Source: CAMAVH01 sp046297835
GTDB lineage: Bacteria; Pseudomonadota; Alphaproteobacteria; SMXQ01
DNA length: 64,000 bases
Assembly: GCA_046297835.1 (NCBI GenBank)
Contig: JBKBHI010000004.1
Span: 306,989-370,988, forward strand
Reading direction: 5' to 3'
Position 1 is the stretch's first letter. Each line of letters begins with the position of its first letter. Shown in pieces: positions 47,713-57,112 of the stretch. The position numbers were made by a program, and so were the translations under genes. The notes under the pieces are model-generated. The model was not told the origin of the DNA, searched no databases, and saw only the letters and a list, made by a program, of their open reading frames with translations.

Positions 47713-48035
47713 TGAAAAACCTCGGCAACATGCTCAAGCAGGCGCAGCAGATGCAGGCCAAGATGGCCGAGATGCAGGCCAAGATGGCCGAGATGGAAGT
47801 CGCCGGCCAATCGGGCGGCGGCATGGTCAAGGTCACGCTCAACGGCAAGGGCGAACTGCGCAAGCTCAAGGTCGATCCGGCCATCGTCGATCGCGACGAG
47901 GTCGAGGTGCTGGAAGACCTGATCGTCGCCGCCTTCAACGACGCGCGCGGCAAGGTCGAGGCGGCCATGGCCGAGGAGATGGCGAAAGTCACCGGCGGCA
48001 TGCAATTGCCGCCCGGCATGAAGATGCCGTTCTAG
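47712..48035 (+). CDS. ybaB: YbaB/EbfC nucleoid-associated protein
   Basis: 107 residues, opening MKNLGNMLKQAQQMQAKMAE with a near-repeat of the MQAKMAE heptad, then GMVKVTLNGKGELRKLKVDP, the family core. Small dimeric DNA-binding protein. Overlaps the dnaX stop by one base and precedes recR by 7 bp: the standard dnaX-ybaB-recR operon. Confidence 0.95.
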   Translation: MKNLGNMLKQAQQMQAKMAEMQAKMAEMEVAGQSGGGMVKVTLNGKGELRKLKVDPAIVDRDEVEVLEDLIVAAFNDARGKVEAAMAEEMAKVTGGMQLPPGMKMPF

Positions 48036-48042
48036 GATTCCG

Positions 48043-48636
48043 ATGAGCGGTCCCGAGATCGAGCGGCTGATCCAGTTGCTCGCCAAGCTGCCGGGCCTCG
48101 GCCCCCGCTCGGCGCGCCGCGCGGCGCTGCATCTGTTCAAGAAGCGCGAATCGCTGATGCAGCCGCTGATGGCGGCGATGACCGACGCGGCGGACAATGT
48201 CCGCGTCTGTTCGGTCTGCGGCAATCTCGACACCAGCGAGCCTTGCGCCATCTGCACCGACGGCCGGCGCGATGCCGCGATCATCTGCGTCGTGGAGGAT
48301 GTCGCCGATCTCTGGGCGTTGGAGCGCGCCGGGGTGTTTCGCGGCAAATATCACGTGCTCGGCGGCGTGCTGTCGGCGCTCGACGGCGTCGGGCCGGACG
48401 ATCTCGCGATCGGCAAGCTGGTGAACCGCGCGCGCGGCGACGAGGTGAAAGAAGTCATCCTCGCCATGGGCGCGACGGTCGACGGCCAGACCACGGCGCA
48501 TTATCTGACCGACCGCCTGCGCGACTGCGACGTGGAAGTGACGCGCCTCGCCCACGGCGTGCCGGTCGGCGGCGAATTGGATTACCTCGACGACGGCACC
48601 CTCGGCGCGGCGCTGAAGGCGCGGCGGCCGCTGTAG
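48043..48636 (+). CDS. recR: Recombination mediator protein RecR
   Basis: 197 residues. Helix-hairpin-helix LAKLPGLGPRSARRAA, zinc finger CSVCGNLDTSEPCAIC, and Toprim domain (ICVVEDVADLWALE). Acts with RecO/RecF in gap repair. Last gene of the ffs-dnaX-ybaB-recR block; a palindromic repeat follows. Confidence 0.96.
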   Translation: MSGPEIERLIQLLAKLPGLGPRSARRAALHLFKKRESLMQPLMAAMTDAADNVRVCSVCGNLDTSEPCAICTDGRRDAAIICVVEDVADLWALERAGVFRGKYHVLGGVLSALDGVGPDDLAIGKLVNRARGDEVKEVILAMGATVDGQTTAHYLTDRLRDCDVEVTRLAHGVPVGGELDYLDDGTLGAALKARRPL

Positions 48637-48643
48637 CCAGTAT

Positions 48644-48733
48644 CGTCATGCCCGCATTTATTGCGGGCATCCACGACTTGCGATGCAGATATAAGGTAAG
48701 CCGTGGATGGCCGGAACAAGTCCGGCCATGACG
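48644..48733. repeat. 90 bp palindromic extragenic repeat, copy 1
   Basis: CGTCATGCCCGC...GCGGGCATCCACG, a variable centre, then CGTGGATGGCCGG...CCGGCCATGACG: two hairpins inside an overall inverted repeat. The same design occurs at 53056-53145 and 57614-57704, always between convergent genes (here recR and bioD). Confidence 0.9.
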
Positions 48734-48740
48734 CTGGGAA

Positions 48741-49415
48741 TCATGGCCCTGAGGCTAAGCCGGTCAAATCCGGCGCGTCCGCGAAGCGCGTCAGGCGCGG
48801 CACGGTCAGCACTTTCGTCCTCGGCAAAAAGCGCGCGATGGTCTCTGCGGTTTCGGCGAGCGCCACCGGCTGCTCCGGCGATTCGCTAAGCACGATGCCG
48901 GCGAGCGGAATCTCGCGGCGCATGACGCTCTCGGCCGCCGTCAGCATATGGCTGATCGCGCCGAGATAGCTGCCGCCGACCAGCAATGTCGGCAATTTCA
49001 GCGCCGCCATCCAGTCGATCACCGTCTCGTCGTCGTTGAGCGGGGCCATGACGCCGCCGACGCCTTCGATCAGCGTGAAGGCGGCGCGGTCGTCGAGCGC
49101 TTCGCGGCAGAAGCGCAGCAGCGGATCGAGATCGACGCGGCGGCCTTCGCGCTTGGCCGCCATGTGCGGCGATAGCGGCAGCTCGAAGCGCCAGGGCGAG
49201 ATGCGCGCCACGGCCTCGGCCGTCGGCTCCTCGCCCAGCGCCGTCAGCAGCAGGCCGCTGTCGCTCGTCGCGGCCGCCGCCGGCTCGTAGCCGCTGATGA
49301 CGGGTTTCAGCGCGCGCAGCTTGCGGTTCTGCCGGCGCAATTGATGCAGCAGGGCGCAGGCGACGAAGGTCTTGCCGATCTCGGTGCCGGCGGCGGAGAC
49401 GAACAGGCCGTTCAT
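48741..49415 (-). CDS. bioD: Dethiobiotin synthetase
   Basis: 224 residues, ATP-dependent ring closure forming dethiobiotin. P-loop SAAGTEIGKTFVACAL, LKPVISGY and VEGVGGVMAPL (as IEGVGGVMAPL) are family motifs. The ATG overlaps the bioF stop region by 4 bp, so the two are coupled. Confidence 0.95.
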   Translation of the reverse strand: MNGLFVSAAGTEIGKTFVACALLHQLRRQNRKLRALKPVISGYEPAAAATSDSGLLLTALGEEPTAEAVARISPWRFELPLSPHMAAKREGRRVDLDPLLRFCREALDDRAAFTLIEGVGGVMAPLNDDETVIDWMAALKLPTLLVGGSYLGAISHMLTAAESVMRREIPLAGIVLSESPEQPVALAETAETIARFLPRTKVLTVPRLTRFADAPDLTGLASGP

Positions 49416-50581
49416 GACGCGATGCCGAGCTTGCGCATGGCGGCGACGAGTTGTTCGATGTCGGCATCCGCATGGGCGGCGGAGAAGGTGACGCGCAGGC
49501 GCGAGGTGCCGTCCGGCACGGTCGGCGGGCGGATGGCGACCACCATGAAGCCGGCCTCTTGCAGCTTGGCTGCGGCGTCGAGCGCGCGCTTCGGTTCGCC
49601 GAGCATCACCGGCACCACGGCGCTTTGCGCCTCGGGCAGGCCGAGCGCGGCGGTGAACAGGCGGGCTTTGGCGAGCGGCTTGGCCGTCAGTTCGGCGTCG
49701 GTCTCGATCAGTTCGAGCGCCGCGTCCGCCGCGCCCAATGCACTGGGAGGGAGCCCGGTCGAATAGATCAGGCTGCGCGCCCGGTGGCGCACCAAGTCGA
49801 GCGTGTCCGCGTCGGCGCAGAGATAGCCGCCATAAGCGCCGACGGCTTTCGACAAGGTGCCCATCTGCAACGGCACTTCGCCGCTCGCGTCATCAGCGTG
49901 GGCGCTGCCTTTGCCGTTTCCGATCACGCCGAGCGCATGGGCGTCGTCGGTGAACAGCCAGGCGTCTTGCCCGCGCGCGATCGCGGCGAGCCGTTTCACC
50001 GGCGCGCGATCGCCGTCCATGCTGAAGACGCCTTCGGTCATGACGAGGCAATGGCGGAATTTGGCGCGCTCGCGCGCGAGAATCTCGGCGCAATGGCCGG
50101 TGTCGTTGTGGCGGAAGATCGCGATCTTGGCGCGCGACAGGCGCGCGCCGCCATGCATGCAGGCGTGCATCAATTCGTCGCCGACGATCAGGTCGTCCTC
50201 GCCGAGCAGCGCCGGGATGATGCCGAGATTGGCGAGATAGCCCGAGCCGAACACGACCGCGCTTTCTGTCCCTTTGAGCCGCGCGAGCCGCGCTTCGACC
50301 GCGCCGTAGAGCGGGTTGTCGCCGGTGACATAGCGCGACGCGCCGGCGCCCGCGCCATAGGCGCGCGTCGCGGCGACGGCGGCGGCGATGACCTTCGGAT
50401 GGCGGCTGAGGCCGAGATAATCGTTGCACGAGAAGGAGACCAGCCGCCGGCCGTCGCGCTCGACGATCAGGCCGGCCTCGTCGACGATGGGGCCGCGCGC
50501 CGTGGGGCGCAGCGTGCGCGTCAGATCCTTGGCGGCGATCTCCGCCATCTTGGCGCGCGCGAAGGCGGCGAGGCTGTGCAT
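49412..50581 (-). CDS. bioF: 8-amino-7-oxononanoate synthase
   Basis: 389 residues, PLP enzyme of the alpha-oxoamine synthase family. SFSCNDYLGLSRHP, FTDDAHALGVIG and the PLP lysine in MGTLSKAVGAYGGYL. Start at ATG 50581; no strong ribosome site. Condenses pimeloyl thioester with alanine in biotin synthesis. Divergent from bioB. Confidence 0.95.
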   Translation of the reverse strand: MHSLAAFARAKMAEIAAKDLTRTLRPTARGPIVDEAGLIVERDGRRLVSFSCNDYLGLSRHPKVIAAAVAATRAYGAGAGASRYVTGDNPLYGAVEARLARLKGTESAVVFGSGYLANLGIIPALLGEDDLIVGDELMHACMHGGARLSRAKIAIFRHNDTGHCAEILARERAKFRHCLVMTEGVFSMDGDRAPVKRLAAIARGQDAWLFTDDAHALGVIGNGKGSAHADDASGEVPLQMGTLSKAVGAYGGYLCADADTLDLVRHRARSLIYSTGLPPSALGAADAALELIETDAELTAKPLAKARLFTAALGLPEAQSAVVPVMLGEPKRALDAAAKLQEAGFMVVAIRPPTVPDGTSRLRVTFSAAHADADIEQLVAAMRKLGIAS

Positions 50582-50694
50582 AAGTCGGAACCGAAAGCGT
50601 CCTGTTGGGCCGCCAAATTCGCAATAAACCCAGGCTTTGCCAAGCGGGGCCTTTGCACTAGAGTCCGGCCATCTTCGCAACCCCTGGAATTTCC

Positions 50695-51747
50695 ATGGCC
50701 ACGCAGCTCCGCATCGACGCGCCCGCCGCTCCAGCGCAAGGCTCCGCTCCGGCGCAAGACCCCAACATCCGCCACGACTGGACCAAGGCCGAGGCCGAGG
50801 CGCTGTTCGCCCTGCCGCTGAACGATCTGCTGTTCAAGGCCCAGACGCTGCTGCGCCAATATTTCGATCCCAACGAGGTGCAGCTCTCGACGCTGCTCAA
50901 CGTCAAGACCGGCGGCTGCCCGGAAGATTGCCGCTATTGCGCGCAAAGCTCGCGCTACGACACCGGCCTCAAGGCCGAGAAGCTCATGGAGCTCGACGAG
51001 GTGCTGGCCGCCGCGAAGGCGGCGAAGGACGCCGGCGCGGGACGCTTCTGCATGGGCGCGGCCTGGCGCAGCCCGAAGGAGCGCGACCTCGACCGCATCG
51101 TGCCGATGATCGAAGGCGTCAAGGCGATGGGCCTGGAGACCTGCGTCACGCTCGGGATGCTGGAAGCCGCCCAGGCCCAGCGCCTGAAAGACGCCGGCCT
51201 CGATTACTACAACCACAATCTCGACACCTCCGAGGAATATTACCCGCAGGTGATCTCGACGCGGACCTACGGCGACCGGCTGGAGACGCTGGCCAACGTG
51301 CGCGACGCCGGCCTCAAGGTCTGCTGCGGCGGCATCATCGGCATGGGCGAGGGCGAGCATGACCGCGCCTCCATGCTGGTCACGCTGGCGAACCTGCCGC
51401 AGCACCCCGATTCGGTGCCGATCAACGCCCTGGTGCAGATCGAAGGCACGCCGCTGGCGCTCGACGGCAACGCCAAGCGCGAGAAGCTCGACTCTTTCGA
51501 TTTCGTGCGCACCATCGCGGTGGCCCGCATCATGATGCCGGCCTCCATGGTCCGCATCGCCGCCGGCCGCTTGGAGATGGATGAGGCGACCCAGGCGCTC
51601 TGCCTGTTCGCCGGCGCCAATTCGATCTTCTACGGCGACAAGCTGCTGACCACGCCCAATCCCGAGGGCAACGAGGACGAGGCTTTGCTCGATAAGCTCG
51701 GCTATCGGCCGATGCCGTCCTCTTGCGCCAGCGGCTCCTGCTCGTAA
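50695..51747 (+). CDS. bioB: Biotin synthase
   Basis: 350 residues, radical SAM enzyme. Cluster motif CPEDCRYCAQSS, then YYNHNLDTSEEYY and CCGGIIGMGE. Inserts sulphur into dethiobiotin. The stop TAA is immediately followed by the bioA ATG. The 113 bp bioF-bioB gap shows no recognisable BirA or BioR (TTATMTATAA-like) site. Confidence 0.96.
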   Translation: MATQLRIDAPAAPAQGSAPAQDPNIRHDWTKAEAEALFALPLNDLLFKAQTLLRQYFDPNEVQLSTLLNVKTGGCPEDCRYCAQSSRYDTGLKAEKLMELDEVLAAAKAAKDAGAGRFCMGAAWRSPKERDLDRIVPMIEGVKAMGLETCVTLGMLEAAQAQRLKDAGLDYYNHNLDTSEEYYPQVISTRTYGDRLETLANVRDAGLKVCCGGIIGMGEGEHDRASMLVTLANLPQHPDSVPINALVQIEGTPLALDGNAKREKLDSFDFVRTIAVARIMMPASMVRIAAGRLEMDEATQALCLFAGANSIFYGDKLLTTPNPEGNEDEALLDKLGYRPMPSSCASGSCS

Positions 51748-53043
51748 ATGAGCCCGGGCGATTCGGGGCCCGCCTGGCTCGCTGAGGGTCTGGCGCATCT
51801 CTGGATGCCCTATACGCAGATGCGCACGGCGCTGCCGCCGCTGCCGGTCGCCGGCACCGCCGGCACGCGCATCCGGCTGGCCGACGGGCGCGAGCTGATC
51901 GACGGCCTGGCCTCCTGGTGGACGGCCTGCCACGGCTACAATCATCCGCACATCACGGACGCCATCCGCCGCCAAGCCGAGGCGATGCCGCACGTCATGT
52001 TCGCCGGCCTGGCGCACGAGCCGGCGGCGCGCCTCGCCGCGCGCCTCGCCAAATTGCTGCCCGGCGAGCTGGAGCGCGTGTTCTTCTGCGATTCCGGCTC
52101 GGTCGCCGTCGAGGTGGCGCTCAAGATGGCGGTGCAGTTCTGGCGCAATCGCGGCGAGACGGGCCGCGTCAAATTCGTCGCCTTCCGCCACGGCTATCAC
52201 GGCGACACGATGGGCGGCATGGCGGTGAGCGACACCGAGGACGAGGACGCGATGCATGTCCTGTTCCGCGGCTATATGCCGGAGCAGATCATCTGCGACC
52301 TGCCCGTGGGGCGCGCCGCCGAAGTGGCGTTCGACGCGCTGCTCGCCGGCGAGCGCGGGTGCGTCGCCGCCGTCATCGTCGAGCCGCTGGTGCAGGGCGC
52401 GGGCGGCATGAAAACCCACGCGCCGGAAGTGTTGCGCGCCGTCGCCGACATTTGCGCGCGCCACGGCACGCTGCTGATCCTCGACGAGGTCGCCACCGGC
52501 TTCGGCCGCACGGGCGCCATGTTCGCCTGCGAGCAGGCCGGAGTCGCGCCGGACATCATGTGTCTCTCCAAGGCGCTGACCGGCGGCACGGTCGGGCTCG
52601 GCGCGACCGTGGCGAGCCGCCGCGTGTTCGAGGCGTTCCTCGGCGACGATCCGCAGCGGGCGCTGATGCACGGGCCGACCTTCATGGCCAATCCCATCGC
52701 CTGCGCCGCCGCCAACGCCTCGCTCGACCTGTTCGAGCGCGAGCCGCGCCTGGCCCAGGTCGCCGCCATCGAGGCGCATTTGAACGCGGCGCTGGAGCCG
52801 GCGCGCGCCATGCGCGGCGTGAAGGATGTGCGCGCCAAAGGCGCCATCGGCGTCATCCAACTCGAGGAGATGAAGGGCCTCAGCTGGCTGCGCGAGCGTT
52901 TCGTGCAGGAGGGCCTGTGGCTGCGCCCCTTCGCTGACATCGTCTATTGCACGCCGGCCTTCACCATCGAGCGCGCCGATCTCGCGCGCCTGACCGACGG
53001 CATGGTCAAGATCGTCGGCGAATGGTCGCGGAAGTTCGGCTAG
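51748..53043 (+). CDS. bioA: Adenosylmethionine-8-amino-7-oxononanoate aminotransferase
   Basis: 431 residues, class III PLP aminotransferase. LWMPYTQM and SWWTACHGYNHP are BioA-specific; LILDEVATGFGRTG and the PLP lysine in CLSKALTGG. Uses S-adenosylmethionine as amino donor. No bioC or bioH is seen in the window. Confidence 0.96.
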   Translation: MSPGDSGPAWLAEGLAHLWMPYTQMRTALPPLPVAGTAGTRIRLADGRELIDGLASWWTACHGYNHPHITDAIRRQAEAMPHVMFAGLAHEPAARLAARLAKLLPGELERVFFCDSGSVAVEVALKMAVQFWRNRGETGRVKFVAFRHGYHGDTMGGMAVSDTEDEDAMHVLFRGYMPEQIICDLPVGRAAEVAFDALLAGERGCVAAVIVEPLVQGAGGMKTHAPEVLRAVADICARHGTLLILDEVATGFGRTGAMFACEQAGVAPDIMCLSKALTGGTVGLGATVASRRVFEAFLGDDPQRALMHGPTFMANPIACAAANASLDLFEREPRLAQVAAIEAHLNAALEPARAMRGVKDVRAKGAIGVIQLEEMKGLSWLRERFVQEGLWLRPFADIVYCTPAFTIERADLARLTDGMVKIVGEWSRKFG

Positions 53044-53055
53044 GTCGTTCTACCC

Positions 53056-53145
53056 CGTCATGCCCGCACTTGTTGCGGGCATCCACGACTTAATTCGCGG
53101 CCAGATCGAAAGTCGTGGATGGCCGGGACAAGCCCGGCCATGACG
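53056..53145. repeat. 90 bp palindromic extragenic repeat, copy 2
   Basis: Same architecture as copy 1, with GCCCGCACTTGTTGCGGGC and GGCCGGGACAAGCCCGGCC hairpins, between the convergent bioA and rmuC genes. Confidence 0.9.
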
Positions 53146-53160
53146 AATTTATTAGCGCGC

Positions 53161-54594
53161 CTAATCCTCGCCGCCGCGCTGATCGGTCAGCGCCGCGGCG
53201 TCGCTCATGTCTTCGGCTTCGCCCTCGATCAGATGGCCGTCGTCCTGCACCACGACTTGCAGAGACGGCAGCGCGCCGGGCAGGTCTTTCTGCTTAGCCT
53301 GGCGCACGCCGAGGCCGGCGAGCGTGCGCTGGCGCGGCAAGAGGCGGCTGTTGATCGAGCCGACCAACTTGGCGTGGCTCTCGGCGGCGGCCTTGATGCC
53401 CTTGCCGACTCCGGCGACATGGCCGATTACCATGCTCACCGCTTCGATCAGGTTGCGCGCGGCGGCGACGATCTTCTCTTGGTTCTCGGCCTGCTGGCCG
53501 AGATCGACCTCGATGCGCGCGAAGCCGATGTAGGACATCAGTCCGGTCGGGCCGCAGACGACGATGTTCTCCTGCACGGCCTTCTTCTGGAACGCCGGAT
53601 CGGCGCGCCCGAGGCGCTCGATGCCGCCTTCGGTGGGCAGATACATGATGTTGATGGCGCGCGCGATGCGCTCGCCCTTGCCGGCCTTGCGGTAGGTCGC
53701 CTGCAAGGCGGTGGCGTAATCCTTCGACGCCAGCGCTTTCAGATGCGTGTTCATGGTGCGCGCCAGCGCCGCATAGGTCTCGGCCTCGCGCTCGGTACCT
53801 TCCGACTCGGCGGCTTCGAGCAGGAATTTCGACGCCTTGCTGTCGATGGTCAGCACCGTGTTGCCGGGCAGGAACACGACCGCGTCGGGCCGCAGCCGCG
53901 CGCCGTCCTCGTTGCCGTCGATCGTGTGCTGCATGATGAAGTCGCGGCCCGGCATCAGGCCGAACTCGCGCAAGGAATTTTCCAGGCCGATCTCGGCGTA
54001 ATGGCCGGCCCCGGCGGGATTGGAGAGCGCGCGCAGGATCTGCTCGGTCTGGCCGCTGGTCTGGCGCACCTGGCCGTGCAGCGCGCTGACGCTTTCGCTC
54101 AGCTTGCCGACATGGCTTTGCAGCTCCTCGGTGGTCTTCTTGACCAGATCGGCGCTGTCCTTCTTCTGCGCCTCGGCCTCGCGCTTGTGGTCCTCGAGCA
54201 GCTTGGACGACATGGTCTGGCCCGAGGCGAGCAGCGCCGCCTTGGTCGCTTCCAGCATCTGCGCCTTGGTCGCTTCCCAATCGGCCATCTGCGCCTTGGC
54301 GGCCGCGAGTTCCTGCGCCGCGAGCGCGGCTTGCTTTTCCGCCTGATGCTGGGCCCGCAGCGCCTCGTCGCGCGCCGCTTGGGCGGCCGCGCGTTCGCTC
54401 TGCGCCGCCGCCAGATTCTCCTGCGCGGCGGCGAGACGCGTTTCGGCGGCGGCCGTGGCGCGCTGGCTTTCGCCGGCGATCAGGCGCGCCTCGGTCGCTG
54501 CGGCCTGCAAGCCGCGCCGGCCGAGGAACAGCGCGACGAGGCCGGCGGCCAGGGCGACGGCGAGGACGAGAAGGGCGATTTCGAGGCTGGTCAT
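53161..54594 (-). CDS. rmuC: DNA recombination protein RmuC
   Basis: 477 residues. N-terminal membrane helix (IALLVLAVALAAGLVALFLG), a long Ala/Gln/Glu coiled coil (about residues 30-190), then the RmuC nuclease-like core: YAEIGLENSLREFGL, PDAVVFLPGNTVLTIDSKA, GPTGLMSYI. It limits inversions between short repeats in E. coli. The ATG at 54594 was chosen as the usual start; the frame is open to 54639. Confidence 0.92.
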   Translation of the reverse strand: MTSLEIALLVLAVALAAGLVALFLGRRGLQAAATEARLIAGESQRATAAAETRLAAAQENLAAAQSERAAAQAARDEALRAQHQAEKQAALAAQELAAAKAQMADWEATKAQMLEATKAALLASGQTMSSKLLEDHKREAEAQKKDSADLVKKTTEELQSHVGKLSESVSALHGQVRQTSGQTEQILRALSNPAGAGHYAEIGLENSLREFGLMPGRDFIMQHTIDGNEDGARLRPDAVVFLPGNTVLTIDSKASKFLLEAAESEGTEREAETYAALARTMNTHLKALASKDYATALQATYRKAGKGERIARAINIMYLPTEGGIERLGRADPAFQKKAVQENIVVCGPTGLMSYIGFARIEVDLGQQAENQEKIVAAARNLIEAVSMVIGHVAGVGKGIKAAAESHAKLVGSINSRLLPRQRTLAGLGVRQAKQKDLPGALPSLQVVVQDDGHLIEGEAEDMSDAAALTDQRGGED

Positions 54595-54738
54595 GATGGC
54601 GGAGACTTGCGGAATGGCGCGGGGCGGCGAGACTAGCACGCGCCAGCGCGCGCCGCGACCGGATGGCGGCTTGACGCCTTTCGGCGCACGGCCTACCTAA
54701 AGGCCGACAGGAAGCCCGCCCGCCGCCCTTAGGAAAAC

Positions 54739-55272
54739 ATGGCCGTTCTGCCCATCATCACCGCGCCCGATCCGCGCCTCAAGGTTCAGGCCAAGCCCGT
54801 CGAGAAGGTCGACGCCGCCGTGCGCCGCCTGATGGACGACATGCTGGAGACGATGTATGTCGCGCCCGGCATCGGCCTCGCCGCGCCGCAGGTCGGCGTC
54901 GCCAAGCGCGTCATCGTCATCGACGTCGCCGACAAGGGCCAGCCGCCGCATCCCTATCGCATGGCCAATCCGGAGATCGTCTGGAAGTCCGACGAGCGCG
55001 CGACCTACGAGGAGGGCTGCCTGTCGGTGCCCGACCATTACGCCGAGGTCGAGCGCGCCGCCAAGGTGCGCGTGCGCTATCTCGACGAGCAGAACGAGAT
55101 CCGCGAGATCGAGGCCGAGGGCCTGCTCGCCGTCTGCGTCCAGCACGAGATCGATCATCTCGGCGGCACTTTGTTCGTCGATCATCTGAGCGCGCTCAAG
55201 CGCGGCATGATCCTGCGCAAGCTCGGCAAGGCGAAGAAGAGCGCTGAGCCCGTCGCCGTCGGCCGGTCCTAG
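54739..55272 (+). CDS. def: Peptide deformylase
   Basis: 177 residues with all three metal motifs: GIGLAAPQVG, EGCLSVP and QHEIDHLGG. Removes the formyl group from nascent proteins. First of def-fmt-truA; fmt begins 18 bp later. Confidence 0.97.
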   Translation: MAVLPIITAPDPRLKVQAKPVEKVDAAVRRLMDDMLETMYVAPGIGLAAPQVGVAKRVIVIDVADKGQPPHPYRMANPEIVWKSDERATYEEGCLSVPDHYAEVERAAKVRVRYLDEQNEIREIEAEGLLAVCVQHEIDHLGGTLFVDHLSALKRGMILRKLGKAKKSAEPVAVGRS

Positions 55273-55290
55273 GCGCATGGCCCTGCGCCC

Positions 55291-56244
55291 ATGACACTCA
55301 GATTGGCCTTCATGGGCACGCCGGGCTTTTCCGTGCCGGCGCTCAAAGCGTTGCATACCGCCGGCCACGACATCGCCGCCGTTTACAGCCAGCCGCCGCG
55401 GCCCGCCGGGCGCGGCCAGTCGGAAAAGCGCTCCGAAGTGCACGAGGCGGCGCTCGCCTTGGGCCTCGACGTCCGCACGCCGGCCTCGCTGAAAACTCCG
55501 GAAGCGCAGGCCGAGTTCGCCGCGCTCAAGCTCGACGTCGCCGTGGTGGTCGCCTACGGGCTGATCCTGCCGAAAGCCGTGCTGGACGCGCCCAAACATG
55601 GCTGCCTCAACATCCACGGCTCCTTGCTGCCGCGCTGGCGCGGCGCGGCGCCGATCCAGCGCGCCATCCTGGCGGGCGATCAGGAGTCGGGCATCACCAT
55701 CATGCAGATGGACGAGGGGCTCGACACCGGGCCGATGCTGCTGAAAGAGGCCGTGCCGATCGGGCCGGAGACGACGGCGGAGCATCTGCACGACGCGCTC
55801 GCCGCGCTCGGCGCGCTGCTGATCTTGCAGGCGCTGCAGGATTTGCAAGCGGGCGCGCTGAAACCCGAGCCGCAGCCGGCCGAGGGCGCGACCTACGCCA
55901 AGAAGCTGAGCCGCGCCGACGGCGTGATCGACTGGCGCCGGAGCGCCGCCGAGATCGAGCGCCAAGTGCGCGCGCTGACGCCGTGGCCCGGCGCGTTCTT
56001 CACGCACGACGGCAAGCGCATCAAGCTGCTCGCCGCCTACGCCCACACCGAGGCGGCGCGCAAGATGCCGGGCATGGTGCTCGACGAGAATCTCAACGTC
56101 GCCTGCGGCGCGGGCGGCATCCTCACGCTGAAAAAATTGCAGCGCGAGGGCAAGGCGGCGCTCGACGGCCCGGCTTTCCTGCGCGGCTTCGCCCTGCCGC
56201 CCGGCACGCTGCTCGACACGCCGGACGACGATGCCGCGTTATAA
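55291..56244 (+). CDS. fmt: Methionyl-tRNA formyltransferase
   Basis: 317 residues. LAFMGTPGFSVPALKAL, LNIHGSLLPRWRGAAPIQRA and DEGLDTGPML are family motifs. Formylates initiator tRNA with formyl-tetrahydrofolate. The ATG at 55291 follows CGCCC rather than a clear ribosome site. Overlaps truA by 14 bp. Confidence 0.97.
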   Translation: MTLRLAFMGTPGFSVPALKALHTAGHDIAAVYSQPPRPAGRGQSEKRSEVHEAALALGLDVRTPASLKTPEAQAEFAALKLDVAVVVAYGLILPKAVLDAPKHGCLNIHGSLLPRWRGAAPIQRAILAGDQESGITIMQMDEGLDTGPMLLKEAVPIGPETTAEHLHDALAALGALLILQALQDLQAGALKPEPQPAEGATYAKKLSRADGVIDWRRSAAEIERQVRALTPWPGAFFTHDGKRIKLLAAYAHTEAARKMPGMVLDENLNVACGAGGILTLKKLQREGKAALDGPAFLRGFALPPGTLLDTPDDDAAL

Positions 56245-56968
56245 ACTGACCATCGAATACGACGGCGCGCCGTTCGTCGGCTGGCAGCGTCAGAACAACG
56301 GCCCTTCGGTGCAGCAGGCGCTGGAGGAGGCCGTCGAAGCTTTCTGCCAGGAGCGCGTCGTGGTGCATGGCGCGGGTCGCACCGATGCCGGCGTTCACGC
56401 GCTCGCCCAGGTCGCCCATATCGACATCGCCAGGGACGCGCCGCCCGACAAGGTGCGCGACGCGCTGAACTTCCATCTCAAGCCGAATCCGGTGGCGGTG
56501 CTGAGCGCCGAAGTCGCGCCGGACGATTTCCATGCGCGCTTTTCGGCCATCGGGCGCGCTTATCTCTATCGCATCCTGGCGCGACGCGCGCCGCCGGCCC
56601 TGGAGCGCGGCCGCGTCTGGCATCTGCCGTTCGCGCTCGACGCCGACGCCATGCACGCGGCGGCCCAGGAACTCGTCGGCCGACACGATTTCAGCAGCTT
56701 CCGCAGCGTCGAATGCCAGGCCGACAGCCCGGTCAAAACCCTCGACGCGCTCGCCGTGAGCCGGGTCGGCGAGGAGATCCACGTGACCGCCAAGGCGCGC
56801 TCCTTCCTGCACAACCAGGTGCGGATCATGGTCGGCACGCTCAAGCTGGTCGGCGAGGGCAAATGGTCGTCGCGGGACGTCGCCAAAGCCCTCGCAGCGG
56901 CCCACCGCACCAAAGCCGGCCCGACTGCGCCGCCGGATGGGCTTTACCTAACGCAAGTGCGCTATTAA
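56231..56968 (+). CDS. truA: tRNA pseudouridine(38-40) synthase
   Basis: 245 residues. The catalytic aspartate is in GRTDAGVHA; LTIEYDGAPFVGWQRQ and SFLHNQVRIMVGTL are typical. The start codon lies inside the fmt coding sequence, so expression is probably coupled. Confidence 0.96.
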   Translation: MPRYKLTIEYDGAPFVGWQRQNNGPSVQQALEEAVEAFCQERVVVHGAGRTDAGVHALAQVAHIDIARDAPPDKVRDALNFHLKPNPVAVLSAEVAPDDFHARFSAIGRAYLYRILARRAPPALERGRVWHLPFALDADAMHAAAQELVGRHDFSSFRSVECQADSPVKTLDALAVSRVGEEIHVTAKARSFLHNQVRIMVGTLKLVGEGKWSSRDVAKALAAAHRTKAGPTAPPDGLYLTQVRY

Positions 56969-57112
56969 TCGTTTGCACTGTGTATATTCATACTAAATCT
57001 GCTTTATACAGATTTTATATATTCCACGGATGATCGTGCTCTGAAATATGTAAGCAGTGCTTATAAACAAAATTATATTTTATACACTGTATAAACATAT
57101 TAAGCTGATGCC
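56969..57112 (+). promoter_or_regulatory. AT-rich operator-like region before the unknown gene
   Basis: 144 bp of markedly AT-rich DNA in an otherwise GC-rich window. It contains a perfect dyad TTTATAC-ACT-GTATAAA (57079-57095), ending 17 bp before the next ATG, plus related half-sites: TGTATATT (56981-56988) and TTTATACA (57003-57010). The arrangement suggests a repressor with TTTATAC half-sites, possibly autoregulation. Confidence 0.55.

Noticed and set aside
50521..52860. A 779-codon minus-strand open frame opposite bioB and bioA
   Set aside because: Shadow of the biotin genes on the other strand; composition is His/Arg/Asp-rich and not protein-like.
56969..57112. E. coli-type LexA box (CTGT-N8-ACAG) in the AT-rich region
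   Set aside because: CTG and CAG elements occur but not with the correct spacing, and Alphaproteobacteria use GTTC-N7-GTTC.
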